Source of the DNA: Pithys albifrons albifrons
Lineage: Eukaryota; Chordata; Aves; Passeriformes; Thamnophilidae
Assembly: GCF_047495875.1 (NCBI RefSeq)
Contig: NC_092473.1
Coordinates: forward strand, 11,809,733 to 11,873,732
Length of the DNA: 64,000 bases
Direction: 5' to 3'
The notes beneath the pieces were generated by a model, which saw only the letters and a program-made list of their open reading frames with translations, was not told where the DNA came from and did no database searches. The position numbers were made by a program, and so were the translations under genes. This document shows, piece by piece, positions 1 through 11,689 of this stretch. How positions within the stretch are numbered: position 1 is the stretch's first letter; each line of letters begins with the position of its first letter.

Positions 1-235
1 CCGGGGTGGCAGAGTGCTGCCGAGGCCCCCGGGGCTCCCCCTGGCGTACCTGTGCCCGCAAGCGGGGAAGTGGAGCTGGGGAGGCTGCAGGGAGAGCTGG
101 GCTGATAGTGTTACGGAGACAGCAGGGAGCCGGGCTTTTCCTCCCCGCGACTGCCCTGTGGCCCTGCCCTGGCCAGCAGGAAGGATCCCCGGAAAGCTGG
201 GGAGGGATCTGGTCTTTGAACGGAGCATGACAACG
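1..235. other. GC- and CpG-rich left edge, partial
   Basis: The first 235 bases are clearly richer in G, C and CpG than the following 1.1 kb, and look like the edge of a CpG island or a GC-rich exon cluster cut by the window. On the minus strand there is a possible acceptor (ctctccctgcag) and a possible donor (cacag|gtacgcc at about 50) enclosing 35 bases, but no protein family could be recognised. TMEM184A is the expected neighbour by mammalian synteny, yet none of its membrane-segment coding sequence was found here. Confidence 0.3.
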
Positions 236-1695
236 CTGGACCTGCCTTGTAAACATTAACAGGAGGACGGAGATAGTTTGTGACACAGGCAGGGAGACAA
301 CAGCCTGGTTGTGCCCCGTTCCACAGTCACTACTCACTCTTTTTGAGGGCTGCCCTGCTGCTGGCTGGGGCTATATGGCTGGATTTGGCCACTCTTTCCC
401 TCTGCCAGTGATAGAGCTGTACGAAAGCTCATTATTTCTAGCTGTGTTTTTCTAGTAACTTTTCTAGTGATCCAGCCCTCTTCCCAAGACATGGCAGAGA
501 GCTATGTTCAAAGCTAGACCCATTTATTCTGTTTTCAACCCAGCGCTGTGCCAGAGATACTTGGCCCAAGACATCCCAACTCCTATTAGCTTTCCCAGCC
601 ATCTCAGTACAGGCACGGTGGCACCAGTGGCTGGTCCTGGCAGCCTCCCCGACATTGTCACACTCTGAACGTGGCAGAGCAAGTCATTAAAAGCAAAAGC
701 CTCAGTGTGGCTTGGAGACAGGGCTCCCAGCTCGAGAGGTAATTAGATCCCGGCCGTGCAAGGTAGTCAGGCAATTCAATGCAGTTAGAGAGTCATTTAC
801 TTCCAAAACAAAGGCAGCAAGGAGACACAGGGAATAATATCAGCTGCAAAACTCAGCTCCTGGACAGGACTGCACCAGTGTCACATCCAATCTGTCTGTT
901 TTCAGATGCCATGCAGCATCTGTCGGTTACACTCACGCCCTGGGATATTAGAGATGCCAGGTGAGCACTGAGAAGATAAACTGAGCAGTGAAACCTGTGT
1001 TCAGGCAGGCCACCTAAAAACAGGACTTTTCACCTTGTCAGGGATTCCCCTCTGTCTGCAGGCTGCCAGAGCCTGGACTCCCAGCTCACATCCCTCCCTG
1101 TGTCCTGAAGCACCTGGGACACATCCCCATCTCAGCGGCAGCCCCTGTAGGGTGGAGCAGTCACAAAGCTAAGATGAGCCCTGTCAGCCCTCCACCAGTG
1201 CCTCTGAGATCCCTGATCCACATCCTGGGGGAGGGGAGCATCCACGTTTAGCCCCACCAGCACAGGAGACGTGTCTTTCATCCTGATTTCTTTCTGATAA
1301 AGCCAGGACACCCAAGTTATTTACCCTACCAGCCTCTTCACACCACTCAAAGGCCACCCAGGAGGAAGGACCTACAGCACACAGCTATGAATTGAGGCAG
1401 GGCAGCATAGTCTGGAGGACTGGATGACGCAGGCATGGAGCTCTTACAGCAGGCTCTGTCCCTCCCCGCAGCTCCCACAGGTGTTCAGGACTAATGGCTG
1501 GGTCAACCTCTGGTCTGTGGGAGGGTGCCCCGGCCCCTGCGTACCCCCCAGGGCCCCACTCACCCTGCGGGGCTCCTCCGGGAGCGGGTCTGAGTGCCGT
1601 GCACGGGCCTCCGCATCCCCCGTGCCCTCCTCCACCTGCACTCGCAGCAGACTCCTCCTCCGGACACCGTCCCAGCCCTGCCTGCCTGCTGGCAG
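236..1695. other. intergenic, nothing recognised
   Basis: Mixed-composition DNA with short chance frames on both strands. I see no exon with conserved protein sequence, no repeat family and no RNA gene. Confidence 0.5.
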
Positions 1696-1699
1696 TGGG

Positions 1700-1920
1700 C
1701 ACTGCCAGTGCCCCAATTACCCTTACTGCTTTCCGGGTCCTGCCAGCACCCCACTCATCCCACTAGCACTCTCCTTTTCCTGCCAACACCTCAACGGCCC
1801 TCGATGTACCCTGGGCCCTGCCAGCACCCTACTTACCTTACCAGCACCCCCGTTGCCCTTGCTGTGCCCTGCTCAGCCTCCCAGTGCCTCAGTCACCCTT
1901 CACTGTGCCACAGGCTCCCC
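1700..1920. repeat. degenerate minisatellite, ~39-bp unit
   Basis: A C-rich block repeats the core tgccagcaccc at 1703, 1741, 1781 and 1819, giving spacings of 38, 40 and 38 bases, with a half-spaced copy at 1839. Copies are diverged. Several units carry ACTTACC, ACTCATCC or similar, which on the minus strand read as splice-donor-like GGTAAGT sequences. Stop codons are scarce because of the composition, which creates long but meaningless frames on the plus strand. Confidence 0.55.
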
Positions 1921-3680
1921 GGGAGCGGGAGCAGCAGGTCGGGCTTTGTCTCCTGCGGAAAAGCCACCCAACTTACCTTTCCAGTCTGCCACACTCGGCA
2001 CCCACGCCCGGAAAGCAAACACGGACAGAAAGCCACGGTGCAGCCCAACGCCGCTGCCCCCCGCCTGGCACACGTCCTGCAGCCGTGGGCAAGAGCTCTG
2101 CCTGGCTGGCAGAGGCAGCTCCCCTTGAAATTGGAATTAATTCCTACCTGGAGGAGGGCGATGACTAAAAGACAGGCAGTTGGTGGCACCTTGTGCCTGT
2201 TGTTTGGAGTAGGCCTTCCCCCTGGTTTACTGCTCAGCAGAGAGGAGCAAAGTCGAAGGACCAACTGCTTGTGCTTTTATTTATCACCAGTGGAAAAGCA
2301 CCAAGGTAAGTCTGTCCTGGCTCCAAGCATCACATCAGAGAGCTCTCCATGTCCTTTCCTCACCCACCCCTGCTGTGCAAACCTGCTGGCACACACAGCC
2401 AGGATGTGAAAGTGGTTAACTTGTGCTTGGCTTTTAGGTAGTAACACTCAGGTCTCTGGGGCACAGTGATATGGCACCATATCATCACAATGAAAGATGT
2501 AATTTCCATCCAATTTGCTAATTATTGTATGCTTTCCAAAAGTTGCAGGAGCTATGGACAGACTAAGAGCACCAGGATTTGCGATAGACATTTAATTTGT
2601 GTTGGAAAAGAATCCCTATGAGCAAACCAGGATCAGCAATAACAAATTCCACATGCCTCTCTCAGCCCTCCTAGACAAAAAAAAAAAGAGAAGTGTAGAA
2701 GAGGGGAAATTTGTAGTTATGACAGATGCAAGTCTTTGATTCTTGGAAGCACAGTTTGGAAAATTATTTTTAGATGAAGTTTCTTGTCAAGAGCAGCCTG
2801 AAGCCTGCAATGTTTTAAGGTATTTTTTAAAAAGTTTCATTTCTCATAATCCCATAAATGCTGTAAATAACCCTCACTTCAGAGAAGAGTCCTTTTGAAA
2901 TCCATTTTCTACTTTTAGGGGATTTTTTTTAGCAACAGAAATGACCCAGCAGCTGGATTGACATAGGGCAGGCACAGCCTCTGTGCTGATTCTGCTGTAC
3001 CAACAGGTTTTAGCACAGCTCCTCCCTCCCCAGAATCCAAGACCTGGCCTCCATCTGCGCTGTCAAGTTCATAAGTGACAATAGTGTGTAACAGCTCCCT
3101 TACAAATTTACTACTTCATGTTGTTTGTTAAAAGAAGAGGTAAAAACAAATGAGCTTTTCAAGCAAATGGCAAAAGTTTGGCTATTAAGCTTTGCAATCA
3201 CTCACACAATTTCATCTGACACTTTTTGTCAATGACTCAGCAGAAACACCTGTGTGTAACCCCCCCAGCCCCTCTGTCCCCACATCTGCTACGACAGGTG
3301 CTCACTGCAGGTGATCCAGCTGATGGATGTTCTGCCTTTCTGATGTGCTCATACCACAGAATCCATTGGCAGAGGTTGTCTTTTTCTCACCACTATTTTG
3401 GGTTCTTGTCTTCCACCCTGACATCAGCTTTCATGAAATTTGCAAAGCATAGTTATCTGCCTCTCTTTAAAATCAGAGTGAAAGTGGAAAATGGATCCAG
3501 ATTACATCAGAAACTGACAAAAGGGCAAAAGCAGTCATATAGGACTCATTTCCTTAAAAACAGGCAGGAAAATCTTTCCCATTATGCAATTGTTGATTTT
3601 TTACCAAGACTTGTATTTCAGTTGAAGTGATTTTCACAGAGCAAAAAAGAAAACAGGTAAAATTAGATTTTGTCAGTGTT
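1921..3680. other. intergenic, nothing firm recognised
   Basis: Apart from a strong minus-strand donor motif (gaaag|gtaagt, exon side ending at 1977) and a run of twelve A at about 2679-2690, no feature is evident. A 134-codon plus-strand frame at 3226-3630 has no recognisable domain. Confidence 0.45.
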
Positions 3681-3683
3681 TCT

Positions 3684-3689
3684 TTTATT
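3684..3689 (-). terminator. PSMG3: candidate PSMG3 polyadenylation signal
   Basis: TTTATT on the plus strand reads AATAAA on the minus strand, 364 bases past the PSMG3 stop. No other AATAAA or ATTAAA was seen on that strand between the stop and this point. It is the best candidate for the 3' end of the transcript, but the cleavage site itself cannot be read from sequence. Confidence 0.5.
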
Positions 3690-4052
3690 CCCTCTGCACT
3701 GGGTGTTTCCCCTTTGTGGTACAGTGCAGCTACACAGCTTGGCATCTGCAGCTCCTCAGGACACAAGTGCAGAGCTGAGCCCTTTCCCAATATATGACCC
3801 ACCCAATGTGATAAAAATAACACTTCTCTTGTATGTTGAGACAATTATTCTCGTCTCGTCACTGACTATATGGACTGCAAACCTGTCCCAGTAACAAAAC
3901 CCACACATTTTCTACACAGTAGAGAAAAATTAATCAAATTCCTCAGTCCAAAACCACCATGACATTCCATCATTTTCATTTCTTGTCCTTTTAAATAGGT
4001 GGTGATGAGTCATGGACTCAAGACCATTTCCTTGAATCCAGATGGCACAACT

Positions 4053-4205
4053 TCACCACACTTGGCAACTTCGGATCACTTCCCGTAGAGCCTGTATTCC
4101 TTCCATGGTCTTGTCCTTTAAAGCCATGGCAAGAAGGACGGGTTTGTTCCCAGCTTCCTGAGACACGAACGCCACCAGGTTTTTGGCACAAACATGGACG
4201 AGGGG
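4053..4205 (-). CDS. PSMG3: PSMG3 last coding exon
   Basis: Codes for residues 73-122 and the TGA stop at 4055-4053. It follows a good polypyrimidine tract and CAG acceptor (ccctttctcttttcag). The open frame runs past the acceptor to 4364, but the upstream 53 codons are intronic: they show no similarity to the family and would break the phase-0 join. Confidence 0.93.
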   Translation of the reverse strand, partial: PLVHVCAKNLVAFVSQEAGNKPVLLAMALKDKTMEGIQALREVIRSCQVW

Positions 4206-6399
4206 CTGAAAAGAGAAAGGGATACAGATGTACACTCCTACAGATGGGAGAGCCCTCTCACATGAATTAGGAGAGAAAGAGTCCTGGAATGACATCAAGA
4301 ACCTGCTGATCCTGGACTTGGACTGAGCACAGCATTCGCTGGGTGGTTCCAACATCATCAGCAAAGCCAGGCCATGGGACAGGGAACTTTAGAAAACACT
4401 TTCTCAACCAGCTTAAAAGGGAAGAGTTTGGACCCAGGAGTGAGAGCCTCCCAAACCACCCTGAAGCAACCTAACTGGAACTTCACTGGAATTGAGTTTA
4501 GCACTCTCAGAAAAACTTGGAAACTCAGTATGGTGAACCTTTCCTTCCACTAATCCTCACACTCAAACTAAGACACCAATATCAAATTATATGAAATGCT
4601 GGATCCATATGTCTTCTAAAGAAGTCTGCAAGTACAATTTTTGTTTAAAAGATTGTTCTGAAGAGGGGATGTTCCACTAACAAGCTCTGGGAAAAAAACT
4701 ATTATTTTTGCAATTCCTAGAGACCCCAAAATGGTGTTGTAGACACAGCTTTTGCACATGTGGTGCAACAGGCATGTTCCTTATTTTAATAGAACCACGA
4801 AAAGCAGCAATAAGTAGTGAGGCTGAAGGAGGGAAAAAAAAGGATATTAGCAACCTTGTAAGGTTTTTTTAACAATAACATACTTGAACAGCATTGACTA
4901 TTCCAGTTGGAAGAGACCTACAAGGACATCTAGTCCAACTGCCTAACCAGCTCAAAGCTGACCAAGTTAAAACATTATTCAGGGCATTGTCCAAATGGCT
5001 CTTAAACACTGACAGGGGCAGAGCATCAACGACCTCAAGCCTGTTCCAGTGTCTGACCACCCTCTCAGTAAAGAAACGCTTCCTAATGTCCAGTCTGAAC
5101 CTCACCCTGCACAGCTTTGAACCACTCAGCTTGTCTAGGTTTTACTGACACCCACAGTTGTGTGTCTGTCAGTTTGCTTGATTTTAGCTACCAGTCTTGT
5201 CTGGAAGTGTGCACCATCCCAAACAAGGATGTTAACAGTGACAAGCAGGAAAGGAGCAAACTAGTGTAAGCTTTTTCTTAAAGTTTAGACCAGATAAATT
5301 GGTTAAAATTATTTAAAAATAGAATGTAACAAAGTAAACATAGCACTTCCCGTTTCCAAATAAAACACAAAAACAGACTGGGGGTGGAGATGGTCTGAAT
5401 TAGCAGATATACCAGGGAAAGCAAAACATCTCCCATCCAGAAAGGGAAGGCTATTATTGAAGAGAAAGAACTCTACAAGGGGAAGTCGTGGATAGAATCA
5501 GGAAGTTGTGTTGCTACAGTTTTTCTAGTTAAGGGTAGTAAGTAATATTTAATAGTTTCAACCCTGATGGAAAGCCTCAGAATCTTGTAGCTCTGTAACT
5601 TTCTGTTTTAATGCTTGACCAGTTGACGCTTTGCAAAACACATTTTCTTCTGCTTTCTCTCCAGCTTTGTGAAATGGTTGTTAAAAACTCACTTTGCTGA
5701 AGCAAAACAAATTAAACTTTATCAAGGGAAGGTGCGGGCAGGCACACTTGGGAGAGGGCAACTAAAGTCCATTATGGGGCTGGCATAGACTGGGGGTGAC
5801 AAAACAGAACTGAAAAGAAAAACAAACTCACTGGAACAGAAACGTAAAAAGGTTATCAATGGCTGCATATTTGATCTTGCAACCCTTAAATCAACAGAGC
5901 TTTATCAAGCCTTGCATTAGCACAGAGAAGCAATTCATATCCTGTAGGACATAAAACAACAGATCCCCAAAGCACTCATGGTTAGTTGAAGTTTTCTGTC
6001 AAACAGCAGACAAGCACACATACTTTCCTGATGAACCCCTCTTCCCTCAGAAGATATTTTAAAATTAATCTTATCGCTGTTCAAACACTGCTTAACTGCT
6101 GTGATTCATCAACTCCCTGGCAAGTCGCACAGCCCCACCTACCACATTTCCCCCTTATCCCGGCCCTGCACATCCGCCCTCACCTCGTCCTTGCCCAGCA
6201 GCACCTTGGTGGTGAGCGAGGGCCTGCCCACGTTGTCGCCGATGGTGTTGGGGTCCACGTAGACGATGGTGCCCATCTTGCCGTACTGGGTGACGACCAC
6301 GAGGACGGAGTTGGAGAAGGCGGTGCACACCACCTCGGTGGGGACGCCGTGCACCACCTCCTGCCGCTGCCGCGACGGCACGATGGGCCCCGCGTCCAT
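4053..6399 (-). CDS. PSMG3: proteasome assembly chaperone 3 (PSMG3/PAC3), two coding exons
   Basis: PSMG3 pairs with PSMG4 and helps build the 20S proteasome alpha ring in the cytosol, leaving before the mature particle forms. The coding sequence joins 6399-6184 (72 codons) to 4205-4053 (50 codons plus TGA), giving 122 residues, the same length as human PSMG3. The join is in phase 0 between Asp-Glu and Pro-Leu-Val-His. Family-typical stretches are easy to see: EVV-GVPTEVVCTAF, VTQYGKMGT, LTTKVLLG and, in the last exon, AKNLVAFVSQEAGN, MEG-ALREVI and the C-terminal CQVW. The ATG at 6399 is chosen over an in-frame ATG at 6426 because an acceptor (ctctgcccgcag) lies between them and the resulting N-terminus matches the family length. 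The intron between the coding exons is 1978 bases with GTGAGG and TTTTCAG borders. A non-coding first exon must lie in the CpG island upstream. Frame is intact. Confidence 0.95.
4206..6183 (-). other. PSMG3: PSMG3 intron between coding exons
   Basis: A 1978-base intron with GT-AG borders. It holds one CR1 fragment in the same orientation as the gene (about 4885-5140). The rest is AT-rich single-copy-looking DNA without a recognised feature. Confidence 0.85.
4885..5140 (-). mobile_element. CR1 LINE fragment, 3' end
   Basis: On the minus strand this reads as the end of the CR1 reverse-transcriptase ORF (FRLDIRK-FF, VVRHWNRL) followed by the 3' untranslated region with the diagnostic gttggactagatg and cttccaac segments. 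It is 5'-truncated, as most CR1 copies are, and diverged. It lies inside the PSMG3 intron, in sense with the gene. Start and end are approximate, judged from where similarity fades. Confidence 0.85.
6184..6399 (-). CDS. PSMG3: PSMG3 first coding exon
   Basis: Codes for residues 1-72. The exon proper starts at 6401, so only two leader bases (cg) separate the acceptor from the ATG. It ends GACGAG followed by donor GTGAGG. The N-terminal dozen residues differ most from mammals, which is usual for this protein; from the EVV motif onward the similarity is continuous. The exon lies at the edge of the CpG island and is much richer in G and C than the second coding exon. Confidence 0.93.
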
Positions 6400-6401
6400 C
6401 G

Positions 6402-7260
6402 CTGCGGGCAGAGAGCAGAGCCGCAATAAAACAACATCAGATTAAAAACATGGTCTCCACGGGCGGTAAAAAGCCCGAATGCTTCCCATTATTTGAAACA
6501 CCGCGGGTTAAGTTAATCTGGGAGCGCAGAAACACCGGGAGGTGGGTGGGTGTGTGTGGGACAGCTGCGCACACCGCACTCCTGACTGGGGGCACATTCA
6601 GCAGCCTCGCTGCGATGGCATCACTGCCCCGGCACGGCCGAGCTGCCTCTGACAAAGTCCGTGCTAATGATAGTGGGCACCGAGGGCGAGACCCCGAGCC
6701 CCACAGGACCGGGCTGTCCTTGAGGGGTACAGGGGGACAAGAGACAGCCACTACCATCCCCTCCCGCCGGCCCCCGCCGCCCCTACCCGCGCCCGCCCCG
6801 CCGCGCCGCCGCTCTCCGCCCAGGCCCGCCCCACCGCGGCGGAAGCAGCGCCTTTCCCTTCCTTTCCCTTCCCTCCCTTCCCTGTTCTCCTCCCTCCCTC
6901 AGCCGGCGCGGGGCGATGGCGCAGGGCAGCTGCTGCCCTCACGGCCAGGCCCTCCCCTCAGCGCCGCCGCCATTACCCGCGCGGGACGGCGCCATCTCCG
7001 GCCCCCGCTGCCCCCACGGCCCCGGCCCGAGCTCCCCCCTTCCCTAGGGACCAGCCTCTTCCCTTCCCCGGGGACCAGCCCGTTCCCCTGGGATGACCCC
7101 CTTCATCTCCTGCCCCGTTTTCTCCCCGTTTCCCACCGGTTCCCGGCAGGATCCCACTGCTGGGAGCGGGTGGCGTGTTTGCGGCCCCGGGCCCGGCAGG
7201 GGACAGGTGGCCCTGAGCGCCGCAGCGGGGCTGCCCATGTGTTTTTATTTCCCCCTCGTG
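6402..7260 (-). promoter_or_regulatory. PSMG3: CpG island, PSMG3 promoter and non-coding first exon
   Basis: Dense CpG with GC boxes (cccgcccc types) and runs of CCCTTCC lies directly upstream of the first PSMG3 coding exon. Three ATGGCG cores of the YY1 type occur (minus strand near 6970 and 6993, plus strand near 6915), common at housekeeping start sites. A possible first-exon donor on the minus strand is gcgg|gtaatg with exon side ending at 6977, giving a 575-base first intron; this is a weak call. The island may also start a divergent transcript, as in mammals where an antisense RNA begins beside PSMG3. The long frames across it have biased composition and no domain. Confidence 0.75.
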
Positions 7261-7309
7261 TTTTTATTTTCCCCGAGCGTTCTTTTTGTATTTAAATAAA
7301 AAACGGGGC

Positions 7310-7611
7310 TTGGAAAGCAGGCTGATAAAAAAAGACGCAGAGAGACTTTTTACACGGGTAGGCAGTGATAGAGACAAAGGGGAATGTTTTTATACTCAGG
7401 AGAAATTTAGATTAGATATTAGGAAGAACTTCTCTATGAGGGTGGGCAGGCCCTGGCACAGGTTGGGCAGAGAAGCTGTGGCTGCCCCATCCCTGGAAGT
7501 GTCCAAGGCCAGGCTGGACAGGGCTTGGAGCACTGGGGTAGTTGGAGATTGTTGGAACGAGATGATCTTTAAGGTCCCTTCCAATCCAAACCATTCTACG
7601 ATTCTATGAAA
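7310..7611 (+). mobile_element. CR1 LINE fragment, 3' end with terminal repeat
   Basis: The plus strand reads through the end of CR1 ORF2 (RLDIRKNFSMRVGRPW, then the Pro-Ser-Leu-Glu-Val segment) and the complete 3' tail: gatgatctttaaggtcccttccaa, ccattctacg and the final attctatga. The copy is 5'-truncated and fairly young-looking because the tail is close to consensus. It abuts the PSMG3 CpG island on its upstream side, pointing away from PSMG3. The 5' limit is approximate. Confidence 0.93.
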
Positions 7612-10600
7612 ACAGGGCTGGTCCTGGGACATGGGAGCAGCCTTGCCATCAGTGAGCAGTGACAGCTGCTCATTGGAGCTGTTCTAGGGGATAAAATAAG
7701 GACATCCGTGTGAAGAGACAAAAACAAGTGTGTCTGTCCCAGGTGCAAACATCAGCTTCTTTAATTACACACAGTCCAGTGCTAATTTTTTTTCTTTGAA
7801 ATACCAGGACTCATGAGTAATAATTTTGTATTCTAATTTATACAAAGCCCTGAAAACTGTGATTTCACAGAGGTTTGCAACCTTCCAGACTCCTGCAATT
7901 GCTGCATCTAAAACACGCTTGAAACCGTCATCCTTATGTTCTAGCTCTCCTTTACTGGTGTTCCCACCACACACCAAATATCCTGGCTGCAGAAAGAGCT
8001 GCCTAAGTTGTGGGTTATCTATTTAGGTAACATCTTTTAATGACCCAATAAATATTTCTTTTGTTTTGCTTTAAAAGTTTTACCAAAACTTGATTACAGG
8101 AAGAGCATGTGGACTTTATGCTGAGAATCCTGGAAGGCACCGTTAGAGAGCAGCAGAGGTCCATGGAAAAATTTTTAATTCAGGACGTTATTTTTGTGGT
8201 TGGTTGAAACAGAGGCTTGATACCTTTTCGGTACTCTTTGCAGTCTGGCAAATAGTCTGTTTTCCAGCACTGTGAATAAACAGCATTCCTCTCTCTTGCT
8301 CACCACAATCACTCGAAGCTTTGCCTGTTTGACAGAGATAATAGCAGCTATTGTCAGTAAAACCTCCTGACTCATAAAGAAGTTTACTCCTGCTCTGTCT
8401 TCTCCAGAGAGTAACTTTACTTCAGGAAACACAAAGGAACAGATTATTCCTGCCATCCTCGCCAGACTCCATTTTATTTTTTACATGACAGGAGGACAAA
8501 GAGAGTCTACTGTAGTTCAGATTTACAGGGATTCACCATTCTTTGCTCTTTTGCATTAGTTTAGGATGAAAAAGTTGTCTTTAACAGTTTCAGTCTGTTG
8601 GATGTCTCATTTTGTCACGTAGCTGAGGTGAGATATAGCAATCTGAGGTAACAGCACTGAATCTTCATCACTGAAAGTAAACACATTTTAAAAAATGAAC
8701 TGAGGAGAAGACTCCAATGTCTGTGACTGAGGCAAGGGATAGAGATTTGAGAATACACACGGTGGCAGGTAATGGGACCTTTCCTGAGGGATCTGTCTGC
8801 CTGCTGGCTGCTTCCCAGCGTTTTCTGGCTGAGAAGGACCTGTATCCATACTTAGACTGCTGGTTTCTATAGCACTTTCCCTCCAAAGATCCCTAATCAT
8901 ATTGCACACATTATTACGTTTAGCTTCACAAACTGTCTGTTGACATAACAGTTTATTATTATACCCCATTTTACGGTTCTAGGGAAATAAAAGAATCGAG
9001 ACAGGCAGCAGTTCAGAGCCATCAAATCCTCAGCTGGAGATTCTGCAGAATTTCAGGATCCCTTCTTCCATTCCCATGCACTCACTGTCGAAGAAACATA
9101 AGTTGTGCATGTCACTATCTCAGTTATGAGACAAAATCAATGACTGTGCAGCCCCATATGTTGCCAGGAAAAACTACTCATAATATTGCCACTTTATACC
9201 TTTATTATTATATATTTAGGCATTTTTGTACTACTCTTCTTCTTACTCTGCTTCAGTGCCTCTGTGTGTGTAGTCTGGAAGGAGGCTGCTTTTATATTAG
9301 TTTTTGCATTTATCTGAACTGATTTTATAAGAACAAATGTGTAAGATCTACAGAGCATCAGAAATGTTTCCCACTTCTCTCAAAAACTAGACACACAGTG
9401 TTTCAAGACATCCATTAATAATCCCTGCTCTGGGGAGCACCTCACTATCAAAGTGCTGGATTGGTTTATTAGTTTACAGGTTATTACTTCTCTAGTTTAG
9501 ATTTCTCTCTTGTATCTTTTATGATGCAGAATATAGACTGTGAGCTGGAACCTCGTGTGCAGCTGGGCCCTGGGCTGTGCAGCCAGGAGGAGAGGAAAGG
9601 AATTAGTTTGCTCCCTGATGCAGGAGCTGCTTGGGAATTATTCTGACCCTCGTTATAAATCGGGTACGTGAAGTGGAGCTGCCTGTGAGTACATTCCTCA
9701 GGTCAGAAAATATCAGAGTGCTTCTCTTCCCTGTATTGCTGTCACTGCAAGGTCGGGGGTGTGGGTGGTGCTGGGTTGTGTGAGCACTCTCTCCGTGGAG
9801 CTGTTGTGTCCAAGAAGTAGGATGGACAGCAGAAATCCACATCCAGGATTTCTCCTTTCAAGCAATCCTCTCTGCATTTAAATAGAGTCTGGCAGAAAAC
9901 GTTGCTGAATGGAGGCCCCTGAGGAGGCAGGGAGAGGAGCACACCTGGGGCTGTTCTCAGAGATCAGCCTTAGCCCCAGCGGTTGGACCTCCCTGGCTGG
10001 AGAGAGGCTTTGGCAGTGCCTGGTGCACGGTGGAAACACGGGTGTGGACCTTGCTCTCCACAGTCAGGAGTCACGGCTGCTGTGGCTGAGGTTGGCTGTT
10101 TGTCTCCTGCTGTCTCCTGCTTTCTAGAGCTCAGACTGACATAGGTATGGGCCTGCCAAACATGACCACAGCCCTGCTGCCTCTGCAGATGAGCAGAAAT
10201 GGGACATCAGGTGTGCAGGGAAGCCTGAGGTTAGAGTGTGAGCAGCTTAGGAGTTTTAGGTGATACCTGAACAGGATTCTCAGGGTTAAAGCTCTGAGGC
10301 TCTCTGTTTATGTTCTCATACTTTGAAGGAAGATGAGAGGATTCTGGATTTTTTTCTGCATTGATCCCTTTTCTGTGCTCCCTGGGATAACGAAAGTATC
10401 AAATTTTATTCTGAGAGACAAGTCTAAGGGTTTGCTTTGTTCCGAAGTTGTACACATGGCTCTTACTCTATGGGACATCTCTTATTTAATGTGTGAGGAA
10501 GAGGAAGACTCAGCCAATCCATTCATTGCAGAACCACTCCAAGCTATTTTGTTTTTGATTAAACCTTCTTTTTTCCCAGTTGTAGAATTCAGCTAGAGAA

Positions 10601-11688
10601 ACAACAGTCTTTTAATAAAAAAACCAAACATAACACTTAAACCCCAAATTGTTCCCTTTCTTTGTGAATTGCCCTCAGCTGCCCATCTGAAATAGAAATG
10701 CTGGATGTCTTTATATGCCTGAGACTGTCAGGTCATGCTGTTGTTTTGGTTTCTTGCACTTGCACCTTAGTAAGGGAACATGGGAATGTTCATTAATATC
10801 TGTGTCAATAGTAACTGCCCACATATAAGCACTAACAGATTTTCCTGCGAAAGCTCAGTGTACAGGGTAGGATTTAAAACATGGCAGGAAGCCAGCACGC
10901 TCTGGCTGGGCCTGGAAACATCTAGGTAGCAATGTGACTGGAGCTCTGTGGAAGTTTTTTTTTAGTCAGATTTAGCGACCTATAAATAGAGGAGTACTCC
11001 AGCCCTTGTAGGACTTTGTTATGCTGTGTCATTGGTGTTTTCTGAGCTGCTGTGCAGGCTGGGGAAGGAGGATTACAGATCTGTGGGGCTGAGAGGAGAA
11101 AGGAGAAAGGAGCAACCTTGGTGCTGGGGGAGAGTTTCAGGAGGGGGCTACTGCTGAGATTGCAGGGCCTGGTAAAATGAGTCACACCTGCAGAAGGACA
11201 TTGCTGAAAGCAGTTTCTTGAGTCCCTGATCTCAAACAGCTGTAGTTTTCATATATTCAGTACCTTTTAAACCAGTACATTCTAGATTTCTTTGCAAAAA
11301 ATATCCAGAAATTATTTTCAATAACCCCTGAAATGAAAATGACATTCTGGAAATGTGTGAAATACATCTCCAGAATCACTCCAGACTACCTAAGAGACCT
11401 AAAAGAGCTGCAGCTACCTAAAAGAGTCAGGATTACATCATACCATCAACCTGGTGCTGTCTGATGATAATTTTATCTCCGGTATTTATCATGAGATAAC
11501 AGCTGGCTGTACTGGGCACTGTAGGCAGGGGGTATGGAACAGACAGAGTCATCATGAGGGAAGATTGAGTTTGAGTACTGTTTACATAATTTTCATTTGT
11601 CAAATAACAGCCCTGCATATATCACAATGATGACAGTGCCTGTGGATGGTATCATCCATCAGCAGATCTACCCTGTGAACAGCAGAAG
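7612..11688. other. intergenic, no gene recognised
   Basis: About 4 kb of moderately AT-rich DNA. Frames of 60-93 codons occur on both strands, with no family resemblance and no flanking splice signals worth noting. No tRNA-like cloverleaf or repeat family was recognised. Confidence 0.5.
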
Positions 11689-11689
11689 C

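Noticed and set aside
1424..2409. 234- and 271-codon plus-strand frames
   Set aside because: They are translations of the C-rich minisatellite in two frames; no family similarity.
1..4000. TMEM184A coding exons expected left of PSMG3
   Set aside because: No coding sequence for its membrane segments was found on the minus strand; the gene probably lies left of the window.
4208..4364. In-frame extension upstream of the last PSMG3 exon
   Set aside because: Lies beyond a clear polypyrimidine-CAG acceptor and has no similarity to the family; it is intron read-through.
6450..7295. 281-codon plus-strand frame across the PSMG3 promoter
   Set aside because: Pro/Arg-rich translation of a CpG island, no domain; the promoter role explains the composition.
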